A model generated the notes under the pieces. That model did not search any database. It was not told the origin of the DNA and saw nothing but the letters and a program-made list of their open reading frames with translations. This document shows, one piece after another, positions 1-10,080 of a stretch of 64,000 bases of DNA (position 1 is its first letter; every line of letters begins with the position of its first letter). The stretch is from Arthrobacter sp. H16F315. Its GTDB lineage: Bacteria > Actinomycetota > Actinomycetes > Actinomycetales > Micrococcaceae. The translations under genes and the position numbers were made by a program. The stretch spans positions 2,790,001 through 2,854,000 of the forward strand of contig NZ_JAMXSS010000002.1 of assembly GCF_024124825.1 (NCBI RefSeq), in the 5' to 3' direction.

Positions 1-995
1 ACGTAGCGTGGGATGAACGAGTTCGGATCCGGCGCCGTGGGGCCGGCGTTCCAGGAGATGGCGTGGTTGAGCAGCCGGCCGCCCGGCCGGAGCAGCCCGT
101 GCAGCTTGGCAACATAGCCGGCCATCTGCTCGCGGCCCACGTGCTCAGACATACCGATGGAGCTGATCGCGCCAAAGGGCCCGTCGTCGACGTCGCGATA
201 GTCCTGGACCCGGATGGCCACCCGGTCCGTCAAACCGGCGTCTGCCACCCGCTTGGCTGCCAGGGCCGCCTGTTCACGCGAGAGCGTGACGCCTACTACC
301 TCGACCCCGTAGTTCTCGGCCGCGTGCAGGGCAAAGCTCCCCCAACCGCAACCGACATCCAACACGCGCATACCCGGGCGCAGTCCCAGCTTCCGGCAGA
401 CCAGTCCCAGCTTGGCGTCCTGCGCCGCTTCCAGCCCGGTGTTCTCGTCCTGCCACACCGCGCAGGAATATACCAACGACGGGCCCAGAACCAGAGCGTA
501 AAAGTCATTGCCGACGTCGTAGTGATGGGAGATCGCCGCGGCGTCGCGCTTCCGGGTGTGCCGCCGGCCGGCGCGCACGGTCTTTGCCTCTTCCGGGGGC
601 GGCGCCGGGTTCGGCCCCAGGGCGCCAAGCAGGGCGGCGTTTTTGAGAATCGTCCCAAACTCGCGGACCGTCAGCGGGCGGAAAGGTCCGGGCTCCGCAA
701 ACTTACCGGCGGAGCTGAGGGCGCCGAAGCTGGCGAAGACGTTACCCGGCGCGTCGATGTCACCGGAAATATACGCTCGGCTGAGGCCGAGCTGGCCTGG
801 GGACCACAACATTCGTCGCAGGGCCCGCCGCGTGCGGAACTCGACGACCGGGGCGCCAGCCGGACCCGCCTCCGAGCCGTCCCATGCCTTAAGCCGCAAC
901 GGGATCTCGGCCGTGCCCAAGACGATGGCCAGCACTTCGGCCAGCCGCGCTGCTACCCCGGTTCGCTTCGCCATCATCTTGGTCCCTTCCAGCAC
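1..995 (-). CDS. Cyclopropane-fatty-acyl-phospholipid synthase / SAM methyltransferase, 3' end cut by window
   Basis: Transfers a methylene group from S-adenosylmethionine to double bonds of membrane phospholipid acyl chains. About 331 codons are visible and the C-terminus lies beyond base 1. The segment SHHYDVGNDFY (about residues 156-166) is the typical entry to the family's catalytic domain. LDVGCGWGSF (about 212-221) is the SAM-binding motif I, and the later IGMSEHVG stretch also fits. The GTG start at 995 is chosen because GGAGG lies 9 bases upstream; in-frame ATGs at 977 and 974 are alternatives without a good ribosome site. Family assignment is secure; exact lipid substrate is not known. 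Confidence 0.9.
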   Translation of the reverse strand, partial: MLEGTKMMAKRTGVAARLAEVLAIVLGTAEIPLRLKAWDGSEAGPAGAPVVEFRTRRALRRMLWSPGQLGLSRAYISGDIDAPGNVFASFGALSSAGKFAEPGPFRPLTVREFGTILKNAALLGALGPNPAPPPEEAKTVRAGRRHTRKRDAAAISHHYDVGNDFYALVLGPSLVYSCAVWQDENTGLEAAQDAKLGLVCRKLGLRPGMRVLDVGCGWGSFALHAAENYGVEVVGVTLSREQAALAAKRVADAGLTDRVAIRVQDYRDVDDGPFGAISSIGMSEHVGREQMAGYVAKLHGLLRPGGRLLNHAISWNAGPTAPDPNSFIPRY

Positions 996-1252
996 GACGT
1001 TCCACCTCCAATCTAATTCGGCGCGCCAAGGCCGGACAGGGGCCGGATGGCCCTGACGCCGTCTCGGTGGAGGCGGTCTTGTCCTTCCGGGGGCGAAGTG
1101 TGCTCCCGGCGCGGCGTTCTGCCCCGATATCGGCTGCCCGTCAACCCAATGTCCTGCGGGACCGCACCGTCTCCGCAAGCGGGGCCTTGATGACAACTGG
1201 TTGCGTCAGCTTGGCGGGTTGACCGGCCGAGGGCTGCGGGGTATCTGAGCCG

Positions 1253-2275
1253 TTATTCCTTGTTCCTGGCCCGGCTGGGCTGTACCCGCATCGGTTCGCC
1301 GGGCATCTTGGGAAAATCCGGCGGGAACGGCAGCTCCCCCAGCCCTGCCGCAAGGTCACGTTCCCACCACTGGAGCAGAACGTCGATGGTGCCCGGCTTC
1401 GCGTGCATATCCGCCCACGGGTCTCCGGTGGCCTTGAGCCGTCCCGGCACCGTGGCGATGGTGAAGTCCTGGGCGCTGACGTGCTCGAGGTCAGCCCAGC
1501 TGATCGGGCAGGAAACGGTCGCCCCGGGGATTGCCCGCGGGCTGTAGGCCCCCGCCATGGTGCGGTCGCGGTTCGCCTGGTTGAAGTCCACGAAGATCCG
1601 AGCGCCGCGCTCCTCTTTCCACCACGCGGTTGTGACCTTCTCCGGCATACGCCGCTCCAGTTCGCGGGCGGCGGCGATCACGGCGTGACGTACCTCAAGG
1701 AACTCCCGGCTGGGTTCAATCGGCGAGAAGACATGGAGTCCCCGATTGCCGGAGGTCTTGATGAAGGCATCCAGCCCGGCCTCGGACAACACGGTACGCA
1801 GTTTCTGCGCGGCGGGAATAGCGTCATCGAATCCGGTGCCCGGCTGTGGGTCGAGGTCGATCCTGAGCTGGTCCGGGTTGTCCGGATTGCCGGCCCGGGA
1901 AGCCCAGGGGTGGAAGACCACAGTATTCATCTGCACGGCCCAGACTGCAGCGGAAACCTCATCGAGCACAAGCTGGGGATGTGATCGTCCGCTCGGATAC
2001 ACCACCGTCACGGAGCCGACAAAGTCCGGGGCGCCCCTGGGCGGGTTCTTCGAGAAGAACTGCTCGCCGTCGATGGTGCCGCCGAACCGCTGGAGCGTGA
2101 GGGGGCGGCCGCCGTTTGCGGCCAGGAAAGCTTCCCCGACGTCGACAATGTACCGGGCGAGGTCCAGTTTGGTAAGCCCGAGCTGCGGCCACAGCACCCT
2201 GCCGGGACTCGAAATCCTTATGTCCCGATCGCCGTCGGGGCGGCTGACTGTGATGGTGGCTTCTTCCTTGGCCAT
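1253..2275 (-). CDS. Stand-alone LigD-type polymerase/primase domain (NHEJ polymerase)
   Basis: A 340-residue protein matching the polymerase domain of the bacterial non-homologous end-joining ligase LigD (archaeo-eukaryotic primase fold). It would add ribo- or deoxynucleotides at broken DNA ends. Visible family features are FFSKNPP (about 73-79), the metal-binding RIDLDPQ with its DxD acid pair (about 138-144), TSGNRGLHVFSPI (about 174-186) and the C-terminal RTMAGAYSPRAIPGATVSCPI segment in part. There is no ATP-dependent ligase or phosphoesterase domain, so it must work with a ligase encoded elsewhere, or it is one of several paralogues. No Ku gene is in the window. ATG start has only weak upstream AGG. 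Confidence 0.88.
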   Translation of the reverse strand: MAKEEATITVSRPDGDRDIRISSPGRVLWPQLGLTKLDLARYIVDVGEAFLAANGGRPLTLQRFGGTIDGEQFFSKNPPRGAPDFVGSVTVVYPSGRSHPQLVLDEVSAAVWAVQMNTVVFHPWASRAGNPDNPDQLRIDLDPQPGTGFDDAIPAAQKLRTVLSEAGLDAFIKTSGNRGLHVFSPIEPSREFLEVRHAVIAAARELERRMPEKVTTAWWKEERGARIFVDFNQANRDRTMAGAYSPRAIPGATVSCPISWADLEHVSAQDFTIATVPGRLKATGDPWADMHAKPGTIDVLLQWWERDLAAGLGELPFPPDFPKMPGEPMRVQPSRARNKE

Positions 2276-2472
2276 GGGGACAACCTACCCCCGGACCCGG
2301 GACAACTGAAGAGGGGAACGGATGGCCGCAGTGGCCTGTAGTTGCCGGATTCCAGGTGGCACTTGGTGCTGCGGACATTCGGGATCACTGGAGGCGAAAG
2401 ACTCTAGCTACGGATTTTTGCCCGTGGTTGCGTTAAGGCGGGATCCGAAACAGATAGAGAATCGAGCATCCA

Positions 2473-2640
2473 ATGACCGCATGGCTGGCCGCAAGCGTTG
2501 GCACGCTAGGGGTTGGAACCTATTTTGGCTGGGATGGCTTTACTATTCAGTCAGGAAACCTGGTCGTGATCATCGTAATGATCATCTTGTTCGTCGTTGC
2601 CCTCGTCCTACCCTTTCCTGGCGGGAATCGGCGGAAATGA
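2473..2640 (+). CDS. Small single-span membrane protein, first gene of cytochrome b cluster
   Basis: A 55-residue ORF starting at ATG 2473. It has a hydrophobic N-terminal segment and a strong transmembrane helix (NLVVIIVMIILFVVALVLP) followed by a short basic tail (GGNRRK). Its stop codon overlaps the next start as ATGA, so translation of the cytochrome b gene is probably coupled to it. No family is recognised. By position it may be an accessory subunit of the cytochrome b complex; this is inference from the coupling. Confidence 0.6.
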   Translation: MTAWLAASVGTLGVGTYFGWDGFTIQSGNLVVIIVMIILFVVALVLPFPGGNRRK

Positions 2641-3359
2641 CTCCCCGGGCCACACCGGCGCACGGTTTGCCGGAGGAACGCGAGGCTCATACCTGGACCG
2701 GACGGGCCCGCCGGTGGCTGCTTGGGAAGCTTCCGCCGGAGAAGCTGTTGCCCGAGGACCAGCCCAGCTATGTGATGTCGTGGGCCTATGTGTTCGGCAT
2801 GGGGGCAATCGCTTCGCTGCTGTGGATCATCATTTCCGGCGTCGTGCTGGGATTGAACGGGCCCCACTGGTATCACGTGTCCGCATTGGGCGGCTTCGTC
2901 AACAGCACCCATCTGTGGAGCGTGGAACTGTTCTTCATCTTTATGGTGGTGCACCTGTGGCTGAAATTCTGGATGGCGGCCTGGCGCGGAGGCCGGGTCC
3001 TGACCTGGATTACCGGAGTAATCGCCTTTGTCGTTTCCATCGTCGCTGCCTTTACCGGGTATCTGCTTCAGACGAACTTCGATTCCCAGTGGATCGCTTT
3101 CGAAGCCAAGGACGCGTTGAACGCCGTCGGGGTGGGCGCCTGGTTTAATGTGGCCAACCTCGGGCAGATCTTCGTCTGGCACATCACCCTGCTTCCCCTG
3201 GCCGTCGGGGCCATCGTTATTCTGCACGTTCTCCTGGTCCGGGTGCACGGTGTAACACCCCCGCTGGAGGCAGGCGAGGGCGACGCCCAATTGATGCACA
3301 ACAGCCCGGAGCCCACTGAACCTCCGGAGTCCACCAAGACTAAGGACGTCGCGCGGTGA
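2637..3359 (+). CDS. Cytochrome b (N-terminal, di-haem four-helix type)
   Basis: A 240-residue membrane protein of the cytochrome b/b6 N-terminal family. It carries two histidine pairs suited to bind two b haems across the membrane: H92/H106 in one helix (STHLWSVELF...VVHLW) and H182/H197 in another (VWHITLLP...ILHVL). The downstream helices of a full QcrB are absent, so it resembles the split b6-type half. The ATG at 2637 is chosen because it overlaps the preceding stop (ATGA); the reading frame is open further upstream but that extension overlaps the small gene. It ends in a GTGA overlap with the next gene. It probably passes electrons between the quinone pool and an unidentified partner; the genomic context gives no Rieske protein or cytochrome c. 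Confidence 0.82.
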   Translation: MTPRATPAHGLPEEREAHTWTGRARRWLLGKLPPEKLLPEDQPSYVMSWAYVFGMGAIASLLWIIISGVVLGLNGPHWYHVSALGGFVNSTHLWSVELFFIFMVVHLWLKFWMAAWRGGRVLTWITGVIAFVVSIVAAFTGYLLQTNFDSQWIAFEAKDALNAVGVGAWFNVANLGQIFVWHITLLPLAVGAIVILHVLLVRVHGVTPPLEAGEGDAQLMHNSPEPTEPPESTKTKDVAR

Positions 3360-4309
3360 CGAGGAAGAACAACAGCACCTCCTGGCGTAAGGCGGACAAC
3401 ATCGCCAGTCGGCCCTGGACGGGCAGCGTCCGCGAGTACGATCTCGTCAAGGAACTGACCATCGGCGTTGTCGTGGTTGGCTTTCTTGTACTCGGGGTGT
3501 CCGCCATCTTCGGGTCACCTGATGAGCCCAGTGTCAGTCTCAAGGGGTGGGCGATTGCCGCGCCGGCCGATTTCGTCGCCACCGCCGCAAAGGAACTTGG
3601 CAGCACCAGCGACACCGCAGGGTACGGGCCGCCGTACAACGCGACTCCGGATGCCGCGCAGAAAATCGGTCCCATCGACCTGCAAAGTCTCTCGGGCGTC
3701 CGCATTCGGGTGGATACAGCGAATGACTTCGTGATTGCGCCGCTGGAGACGTTGCCCTCTCCGCCGGCCGCCGTAGCCGATTGGACTGCCGCCACGGATC
3801 AGCAACGCTCCGACTGGACAGCCGCCTATTCCGATGCCCTCGCCGCCGCCCCGGACAACGCCCCGGCCAGCGTAGCCGCGGGCGACTACGGCCCGGTTCC
3901 TGCGCTGACCGGCGCGCTGCTGGACATGGCACGGAACGGCAATCTGGACGGAGTGCTGGAAGGTGGCGGCAACTTCTACAACATGGACTACACCCGCAGC
4001 CTGCTGTTTCTCGGTGACGGCACCTATTTCCCGGACCTTGCGGCCAGCCAACACCTCACCGGGGACCAGTGGGGCGTCATGAACGAGACCGGCGACACGC
4101 CCGGGCAGTCCTGGCTGTGGCTTTTCTCGCTCCTCTATCAGGTGGAACCGTTCAAGTCCTCGCCTAATGCCGATGCCCTTGTTGTGGTCACAATGCTCGT
4201 GTTGACCGCGTTGCTGACCGCACTGCCGTTCATTCCCGGCCTGAGGTCGCTGCCGCGGCAGCTACCCGTGCACCGCCTGATCTGGAGAGACTACTACCGA
4301 AACCGTTGA
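3356..4309 (+). CDS. Membrane-anchored partner of cytochrome b, function unknown
   Basis: A 317-residue protein starting with GTG inside the stop of the cytochrome b gene (GTGA). It has an N-terminal helix (about 31-52), a roughly 210-residue extracytoplasmic domain with the pattern GPPYN, IGPIDLQSLSGVRI and GGGNFYNMDYTRSLLFLGDG, and a C-terminal helix (about 272-296) followed by LIWRDYYRNR. There is no CxxCH haem motif and no Rieske cluster motif. The gene order small TM protein - cytochrome b - this protein, with two 4-base overlaps, argues for one membrane complex. It may replace the C-terminal half of a bc-type complex, but this is inference. Confidence 0.65.
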   Translation: MTRKNNSTSWRKADNIASRPWTGSVREYDLVKELTIGVVVVGFLVLGVSAIFGSPDEPSVSLKGWAIAAPADFVATAAKELGSTSDTAGYGPPYNATPDAAQKIGPIDLQSLSGVRIRVDTANDFVIAPLETLPSPPAAVADWTAATDQQRSDWTAAYSDALAAAPDNAPASVAAGDYGPVPALTGALLDMARNGNLDGVLEGGGNFYNMDYTRSLLFLGDGTYFPDLAASQHLTGDQWGVMNETGDTPGQSWLWLFSLLYQVEPFKSSPNADALVVVTMLVLTALLTALPFIPGLRSLPRQLPVHRLIWRDYYRNR

Positions 4310-4373
4310 CCCCGTCAGCACCGGATCGGGTGCCACGGACGGGCGGACTACCGGCCAAAACCAACTGGTGACG

Positions 4374-4481
4374 ATGTGGTTCGGTCCCAAGCGCTCGCCG
4401 CTGTGGTGTTCGTGCGTCCACTGTGCCGGCTGCCCCACCCGGATCGCCGAAGCCCTCGTCGAGGAACCCACCCACTCCTGA
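4374..4481 (+). CDS. Possible 35-residue cysteine-rich peptide
   Basis: An ATG at 4374 opens a 35-codon ORF whose product holds a CSCVHCAGC cluster (CxCxxCxxC spacing), suggestive of metal binding. The frame is open upstream to 4281 but contains only a GTG at 4368 as another start, and no ribosome-binding site is convincing. It sits between the cytochrome b cluster and the convergent hrpB gene. It may be chance. Confidence 0.25.
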   Translation: MWFGPKRSPLWCSCVHCAGCPTRIAEALVEEPTHS

Positions 4482-4504
4482 CCCGGTCTGGGACAGCCCG
4501 TTCC

Positions 4505-7167
4505 TCAGCTCCGGTTTTTGGTCCTTGAGGTCGCCGGCGCCGTCCAAGGATCCACCGGCCAGGGATGCCGGGGGTAGCGTCCGCGCATCTCGGCACGGAC
4601 CTGTGCGTAGGGCCCGGACCAGAACGAGGCGAGATCATCGGTAACAGCCAACGGCCGCCGGGCGGGCGACAGCAGATGGAACAGCACGGGTACCCGGCCG
4701 CCCACCAGCCGCGGCGTCCGGTCCCAGCCGAAGCACTCCTGGAGTTTGACGGCGACGACCGGGCGGCCACTGCCGTCCCCCTCGGCGGGGTAGTCGATCC
4801 TGACCCACGAACCGCTCGGCACCTCAAGGCGTTCGGGAACGAGTTCCCCAAGGCGGGAGGCCTCGGGCCATGGCAGCAGGCGCCGCAGCGGCTCCGTCAG
4901 CTCGATCCCGCTCGTGGCGGCGCCGCCGGCCAGCGCCTCAAGTTCCGGCGCCAGCCACTCCTCGAGCCGGGCCAGCAGCGCCGGCTCGGAAACATCCGGC
5001 CACGGCTCACCCAGTTCCCGGTGGAGCAGGGCTAGACGGCGGCGGAGTGCGTCCGCCGCCGTCGACCATCCAATGGTTCCAAGTCCTTCCTTTCCCAGCT
5101 CCCGGGCCACGGCTGTGCGCCCTTCAGCAACAGAGGGACGCACGGGAGTGGAGGACAGGACGATCGCGCCCAGCCGGCGGTCCCTGCGGGCGGTGACCCT
5201 GCCTTGCTTGAACCGTGCTTCCACGCTCTCGGTGAGGAGGTGCCGGGCTGCGGCCTCTGCCGTGTCCGCCGTCAGCGGCGCAGCGGAACGGATAACGGCT
5301 CCGGTGCCGGCCGCATCGCGTCCCTGGGCCCGGGAAACTTCGGCGACAGCTAGCCATTCGTGACCGGCCAGGGAACTTCCGGTGGGGAGACCGGCCCGCG
5401 TCCCGGAGCTGAGCAGGTAGCGCTCCGGGCCGTCACCGGGGACCCGCCGAGCGACGCGGTCCGGGAACGCGAGGGCAACGACGAAGCCGACTGATTCGGT
5501 GGCGCTCACCGCCGCCGGCGGCAGGGTTGCGGCGCCGAGCTTCTTCTGGCGAGCGATCGACTCCATCCGCCGCACATCCTCCAGCCAGCGCCGGGATGCT
5601 GGTTCCCGGCCCGCGCGCAGCGCGGCTACAAGCCGCGGCAGGTCGGCGCCGGGGGCACGCTGGTCCCCGGCGACGACGGCGACGGCTTCCGCGGCGGCAC
5701 GGATTCCGACGACGGCCCCGCCGTCCAGCAAGGCGCGGGCAAGCCGGGGATCGGCAGGAACTCTTGCCAGTTCCTTGCCGAGATTCGTGGCGAGGCCGTC
5801 CGGGGCCACCGCGCCGAGTTCGCGCAGCACCTCGACGGCCTCGTCCATCGCAGCCTGCGGAGGAGCGTCGGGCAGGGACAGGCCGCGGCCGCCAGGCGAA
5901 CCCCAACAGGCCAGGATCAGGGCGGAGCCGGTGAGGTCCGCGACGGCGATCTCCGGCGTCTGGTGGGCCGGGGCTGCACCGTAGCTCTTTTGGTCGTAGC
6001 AACGGACCGCGCGTCCGGGGCCTTGGCGCGCAGCCCGGCCGGCCCGTTGTTCGGCAGAGGCCCGGGAGCAGGAAACGTTCACGAGGCCGGACATTCCCCG
6101 GCCCGCATCCCGCCGGGGCTCGCGGGACAGGCCTGAGTCGATGACCAGACGGACGCCCGGGACGGTCAAGGAGGATTCTGCGAGCGACGTCGACACGATG
6201 ATCCGCGGGCGCCCGCCGGTTTCCCGCCCGGAGACGGCACGGTCCTGTTCTGCCGGTCCAATCTGTCCGTGCAACTCCAGGACGTCAGCACCGGTCCTGC
6301 CACGCAGCCGGCCGGCAACATAGGACACTTCCCACGCTCCCGGCACGAACACCAGTGCGTCCATGTCCTGGCCCGCCGCGAGTGCGTGGGCATGTGACGA
6401 CGCCGCGGTGTCCGCCACGTGGTCAAGGAACGCGCGCGTGACGCCGCGTTCATCCAGACGCGGCACCGCGGCGGGCACCCAGTCCACCTCGAGCGGATAC
6501 AGTGCGGACGGGCAATCGACCACCGGTGACGGCAAGCCGCCGTCGTGGTTTCCGGAATGACCCGCCGAACCGATCAGGGCGGCGAAGCGGGGTGCGTCCA
6601 GGGTGGCGGACATCGCGACGAGTCCGAGGTCGCCCCTGAGCTGGCGCACTTCCGTGAGCATACCGAGCAGCAGGTCGGTTTCGAGGCCGCGTTCATGCAC
6701 CTCGTCCAGAATGACGGCGCTGGCGCCTTCCAGTCCAGGATCCGCGAGCAGCCGGTTCAGCAGGATGCCCGGGGTGACAAATTCGATCAGGGTACCCGGA
6801 CTCGTCTGCCGTTCCCCGCGGACTGTGTAGCCGATACGGTCCCCAACCCGGCTGCCGTCCAGAGCCGCCAGGCGCCTCGCCGCGGACCGGGCGGCGACGC
6901 GCCGGGGTTGGGTCACGATAATGCCAGGCACGGACCCGGGGCCGGGCCGCCAGGCAGCGCCCAGCGCCAGGTTGGCCAGCAAGGGCGGCACCAGGGTTGT
7001 TTTGCCCGTGCCCGGCGGCGCCTGCACCACAGCGGCGGCGCCAGGCCCCCGCCCTGCAGCGCCCGGGCCAGCTCACCGAGCGAGTGTGCGAATGCCAAGC
7101 CGGCCCCGATGACTCCCAGGTTGAAGGGGCCGGGAGCAGCGGGCAGCGGAGCGGCTTGAGAAGTCAC
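4505..7167 (-). CDS. hrpB: ATP-dependent RNA helicase HrpB, frame break near the N-terminus
   Basis: DEAH-family helicase of about 887 residues if the frame is restored. The long frame (GTG 7030 to 4505) has Walker A APPGTGKTT, the DEVH box in ILDEVHERG, motif III SATLDAPRF, the helicase C motifs (STSLAESSLTVPGVRLVIDSG, QRAGRAAR) and the HrpB C-terminal domain. The usual N-terminal lead-in lies in another frame, from GTG 7167: FNLGVIGAGLAFAHSLGE. The two frames join if the CCCCC run at 7046-7050 had six C, giving GGGPGAAAVVQAPPG. I therefore treat it as one gene; if the sequence is right, translation would have to start at 7030 and would lose about 45 residues but keep Walker A. Confidence 0.9.
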
Positions 7168-7331
7168 GTTCCCATTGTGCCCACAAAGCCGGGGCCGGGC
7201 TGCAGCCGGACGTTCCCCGGGACCCGGTGAGCCAGCGCACCATGTCGGTCATACCTAAGCCGAGGCAGGGCGGGCTCGTTGCTGCCCGGGTGCGGGAAGC
7301 GGGCTTCCAATCGCGGCCAGGTCCGGGCAGG

Positions 7332-8343
7332 TCAGCCGTTCGTCAGATCAGAGTGGTGGGCAGCGACCACGTTAGGGTGGGCCCGCACCCGGTAGCGCAG
7401 GGCATTGTCACCGTACGTTTCCAGAATCGGGCTGTTCGTCGGATCGACCGACAGGCCGCGGGCTTTAGCCTGGAACTCGGGGCTCACGGCGAGTTGTGGC
7501 ATCGTCGCGTCCAGCGCGGGGTTGAAGAAGAAGGGCAGGGATATCCGGTCCGTGCCGCGCAGTGGCGAGATTACCCGGTGCAGCGTGGCCTTGAGGTACC
7601 CGTTTGTCGCCAGTTCGAGCATCTCACCGATATTAACGACGAACGTGCCCGGCACTTGCGGAGCATCGATCCATTGCCCCTGGTACTCGACCTGCAGGCC
7701 ACCTTTGCCGGGCTCGACCAGCAGCAACGTCAGGACACCGCCGTCCCGGTGGGAGCCCACACCTTGCTTGGGTTCCGGGTTGGACTCCCCCGGGTACCGC
7801 ACCACTTTGAGCAGTGGAAAGGCTCTTGCCGCGAAGGCCGCATCAAAGGTGTTTTCCGGCGCCCCAGGAGACCGCCAGCGCTCGCAGGAGGTCCAGCGAA
7901 ATGGCGCTGAGCCGTTCGGTCCACGCCAGGACGATGTCCCGCATTTCCGGGATGGCGTCCGGCCACAAGTTGGGTCCCTCAAGGCGCCAATAGTCGGCGA
8001 CGCCGGGTCCCGGGCTCACAGCCGCCCGCTCGACGCCGATGTCGATCTGCTCGCGCCAGTCAACAGCGCCGTCGGTTAGCTCGCCGCCGACCCTGGTGTA
8101 TCCGCGGAACTGCGGACTGTGGACATTTTCGACGGCGAGCTTCTGTTCGTCGGGAAGTTCGAAGAAGCGCCGGGACACGTCGAGCATGGCGTCCGTCAGC
8201 TCCTGCGGGATGCCGTGTCCGGCCAGGTAGAGGAAGCCAACCTCGTGCATGGCGTTGCGCAGCTCATCGCGAAAACGCGTGGCCTCCCGGGGACCGGCAC
8301 TCAAGAGGGAGTAGTCGAGGACGGGCAATGATTCGAGTGTCAT
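7332..8343 (-). CDS. 2OG-Fe(II) oxygenase (isopenicillin N synthase family), frame-broken
   Basis: About 336 residues if joined. The upstream part (8343 to about 7866) holds the N-terminal DIOX_N domain (VLDYSLLSAG, GFLYLAGHGIP, QFRGYTRVGGE). The downstream part (about 7865 to 7332) holds the jelly-roll core with the iron-binding H-x-D in GSHRDGGVLTLLL, the distal His in ATLHRVISP and the 2-oxoglutarate-binding R-x-S in DRISLPFF. The break lies at 7856-7870 around a CCCC run; restoring one C and one G would give the consensus-like VSLGAPENTF, while removing one base also restores the frame. Likely a soluble oxygenase acting on a small molecule; substrate cannot be told. Confidence 0.85.
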
Positions 8344-8735
8344 CCATTAGTCCTTATCAGTGAACTTGGCAAGTTGCGGACTGAATACTCTTCAATATTA
8401 CGGACGGCTGGTCAATGCGCGGCATTCAGATGTCGAAATAAGACCTTGGTGGGCCGCTGGTCCGGTTATGCGCAGCAGTGGACGCTGCCAACGCCTGTCA
8501 CCTGAGTGATGGGCGTGACGGCGGCCTGTCGTGGCACAGCTTTTACCCAGGGTTTACATGCCATCTCTTGCGGCGTCCCATTGCCTGCAAGAGACTGTTG
8601 ATCACGAGATGACGAGAGTCAGTGGTTGTTCAGTGGTTGTACGGCCAAGACAGTGGAACATCAACGCAGCGATGAGCCGGTGAGTCCTCTGCAGTGTGGA
8701 CGACCGGGCAGGAACCGCAGACCGGAAGGATTGTT
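8344..8735. other. Divergent intergenic region
   Basis: This stretch separates the minus-strand oxygenase from the plus-strand YegP-like gene and must hold both promoters. A tandem AGTGGTTGT repeat is present near 8620-8640. No ORF, RNA gene or clear operator was recognised. Confidence 0.5.
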
Positions 8736-9071
8736 ATGGCCGCCTCCTTTGAATTATTCATCGACGCAGAGTCGCACTTCCGATTCCGCCTGCGGGCACC
8801 GGACGGGACCGTTGTGGCAGTATCGACGGCGTTCAACGACAAGTCCACAGCCGTCGCCGGCATCGCCGAAGTGCGCGAATGCGCAGGCATGGGCCTGATC
8901 ACCGACCTGTGCGCCGGGGGAAGCGCGCACAGCTCTGTCCGGGAACCAGCGCCTTCCGGCCCGGCGCTGGCGGAGCGTCATGAACGGCATAAACGAAGCG
9001 AAAAATTCCATTCCCGCGCCCGGACAATCCGCAGGATCGCAACAGCTACCAGGTGGAGCGGGGCGGCATAG
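8736..9071 (+). CDS. DUF1508 (YegP-like) protein
   Basis: A 111-residue protein whose first about 60 residues match the DUF1508/YegP fold: SFELFIDAESHFRFRLRAPDG followed by an (N/G)-I-x-x-VR element (AGIAEVRECA). The ATG at 8736 follows GGAAGGA closely. Residues after about 65 are low in complexity and basic and may be disordered. Only one DUF1508 repeat is present, whereas YegP has two. Function is not established for the family. Its 3' end overlaps the convergent terpene-cyclase-like gene by 26 bases. Confidence 0.7.
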   Translation: MAASFELFIDAESHFRFRLRAPDGTVVAVSTAFNDKSTAVAGIAEVRECAGMGLITDLCAGGSAHSSVREPAPSGPALAERHERHKRSEKFHSRARTIRRIATATRWSGAA

Positions 9072-10058
9072 GACCGTCGCTGAATGAGACCGGCAGGCGG
9101 GCCTGTGCCGGCACTCCGTCTCCGCACCACTTAAGGACGCGCAAGGCCCGCAGGGTGTTCCACCGACTGGGCCGCCCGTCGCCGTCTTCGAGCTGGAAAT
9201 GGACCTGCCCCGGATGCGTGTTTTCCAGGAGCCAGGTGCCGTCCGGCTGCCTCTTCGAGCCAAGCAACTCGATTGCGTCGGCCAGCCGCGGGTCCGGCGG
9301 ATTCCCGGTGGAGCGGAAGTAGTCAAGGGCGCGAAGGACGTCGTAGTGCCAGCGCGTCGGGAAGCTGAACTTCAGCCAGGCCGGGTCGACTACTTCGCCA
9401 GTGCTCTTGCGTCGGAACAACCGCCGGTCCAGCAGATACTCCTCGCCGCGCCACCGGGCCTCGCTGGTTTCAGCCGAACCCCCGGTTGCCTGCTCGTGAG
9501 CGAGCAGGCCTTCGAGGACATTGATCGTCGTTGCAACCGACGAAACCACGGCACCGTCGGCCGCCCAGCAATTCCAGCCACCGTCGTTGAGCTGATCCCT
9601 TAATAGCCGGGCCACGACGCCCTCGACGTCCTCACCGAAGTAGGCGCCGAGCCCGACTGCCATTCCATTGATGCAGGGCTCCACCTCACCGGTGAAATAG
9701 GGCTGGGCGCCTTCCTCCCAGCGGCAGTTTTCCCGCACGAGTTCGACGGTGCGGCGGATCTGGTCGTTTTTCGGGTCGACGCCGAAGTCCCGCAACTGCA
9801 GGAGGCTGTACGTGGTGGCGGTCCAGGGCTGGCCGCCGGCGGCGGGAACGTCGGTCCCAACGACGGCGGCCGGGAAATAGGCTCCCCGGCCCATTGGCCG
9901 TCCGCCCCGCGCAGTGCCAGCAACCGGGCACCCCACCCCTCAGCGGCCACCCGCGATCGCTCAGCTGTTACAACGCCGGTTGTGGCGCCGTCGAGATCTC
10001 GGAGCACTTGCCAGCGAATGGCAGGATCGGAATCCCGCAGCCAGTCCAGGACGGTCAT
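9046..10058 (-). CDS. Squalene-cyclase/prenyltransferase-repeat protein, frame-broken
   Basis: About 337 residues once joined. The N-terminal part (start 10058; TVLDWLRDSDPAIRWQVLRDL) and the rest (WTATTYSLLQLRDFGVD..., DGGWNCWAADG, KRQPDGTWLLEN) form alpha/alpha-barrel repeats like those of squalene-hopene cyclases. The two frames join at the CCCC run 9884-9887: one more C gives DGQWAGGAYFPA. It is half the length of a true cyclase and shows no DxDD cyclase acid motif, so a hopene synthase role is unlikely. Many actinobacteria carry such short proteins without a known function. Confidence 0.75.
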
Positions 10059-10080
10059 GCCCAGAGACTACTGCCCGCGC

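Noticed and set aside
63..1056. Long plus-strand ORFs opposite the cyclopropane synthase
   Set aside because: They are antisense shadows; the minus frame has the SAM motif and family sequence, and the plus frames have no family-like features.
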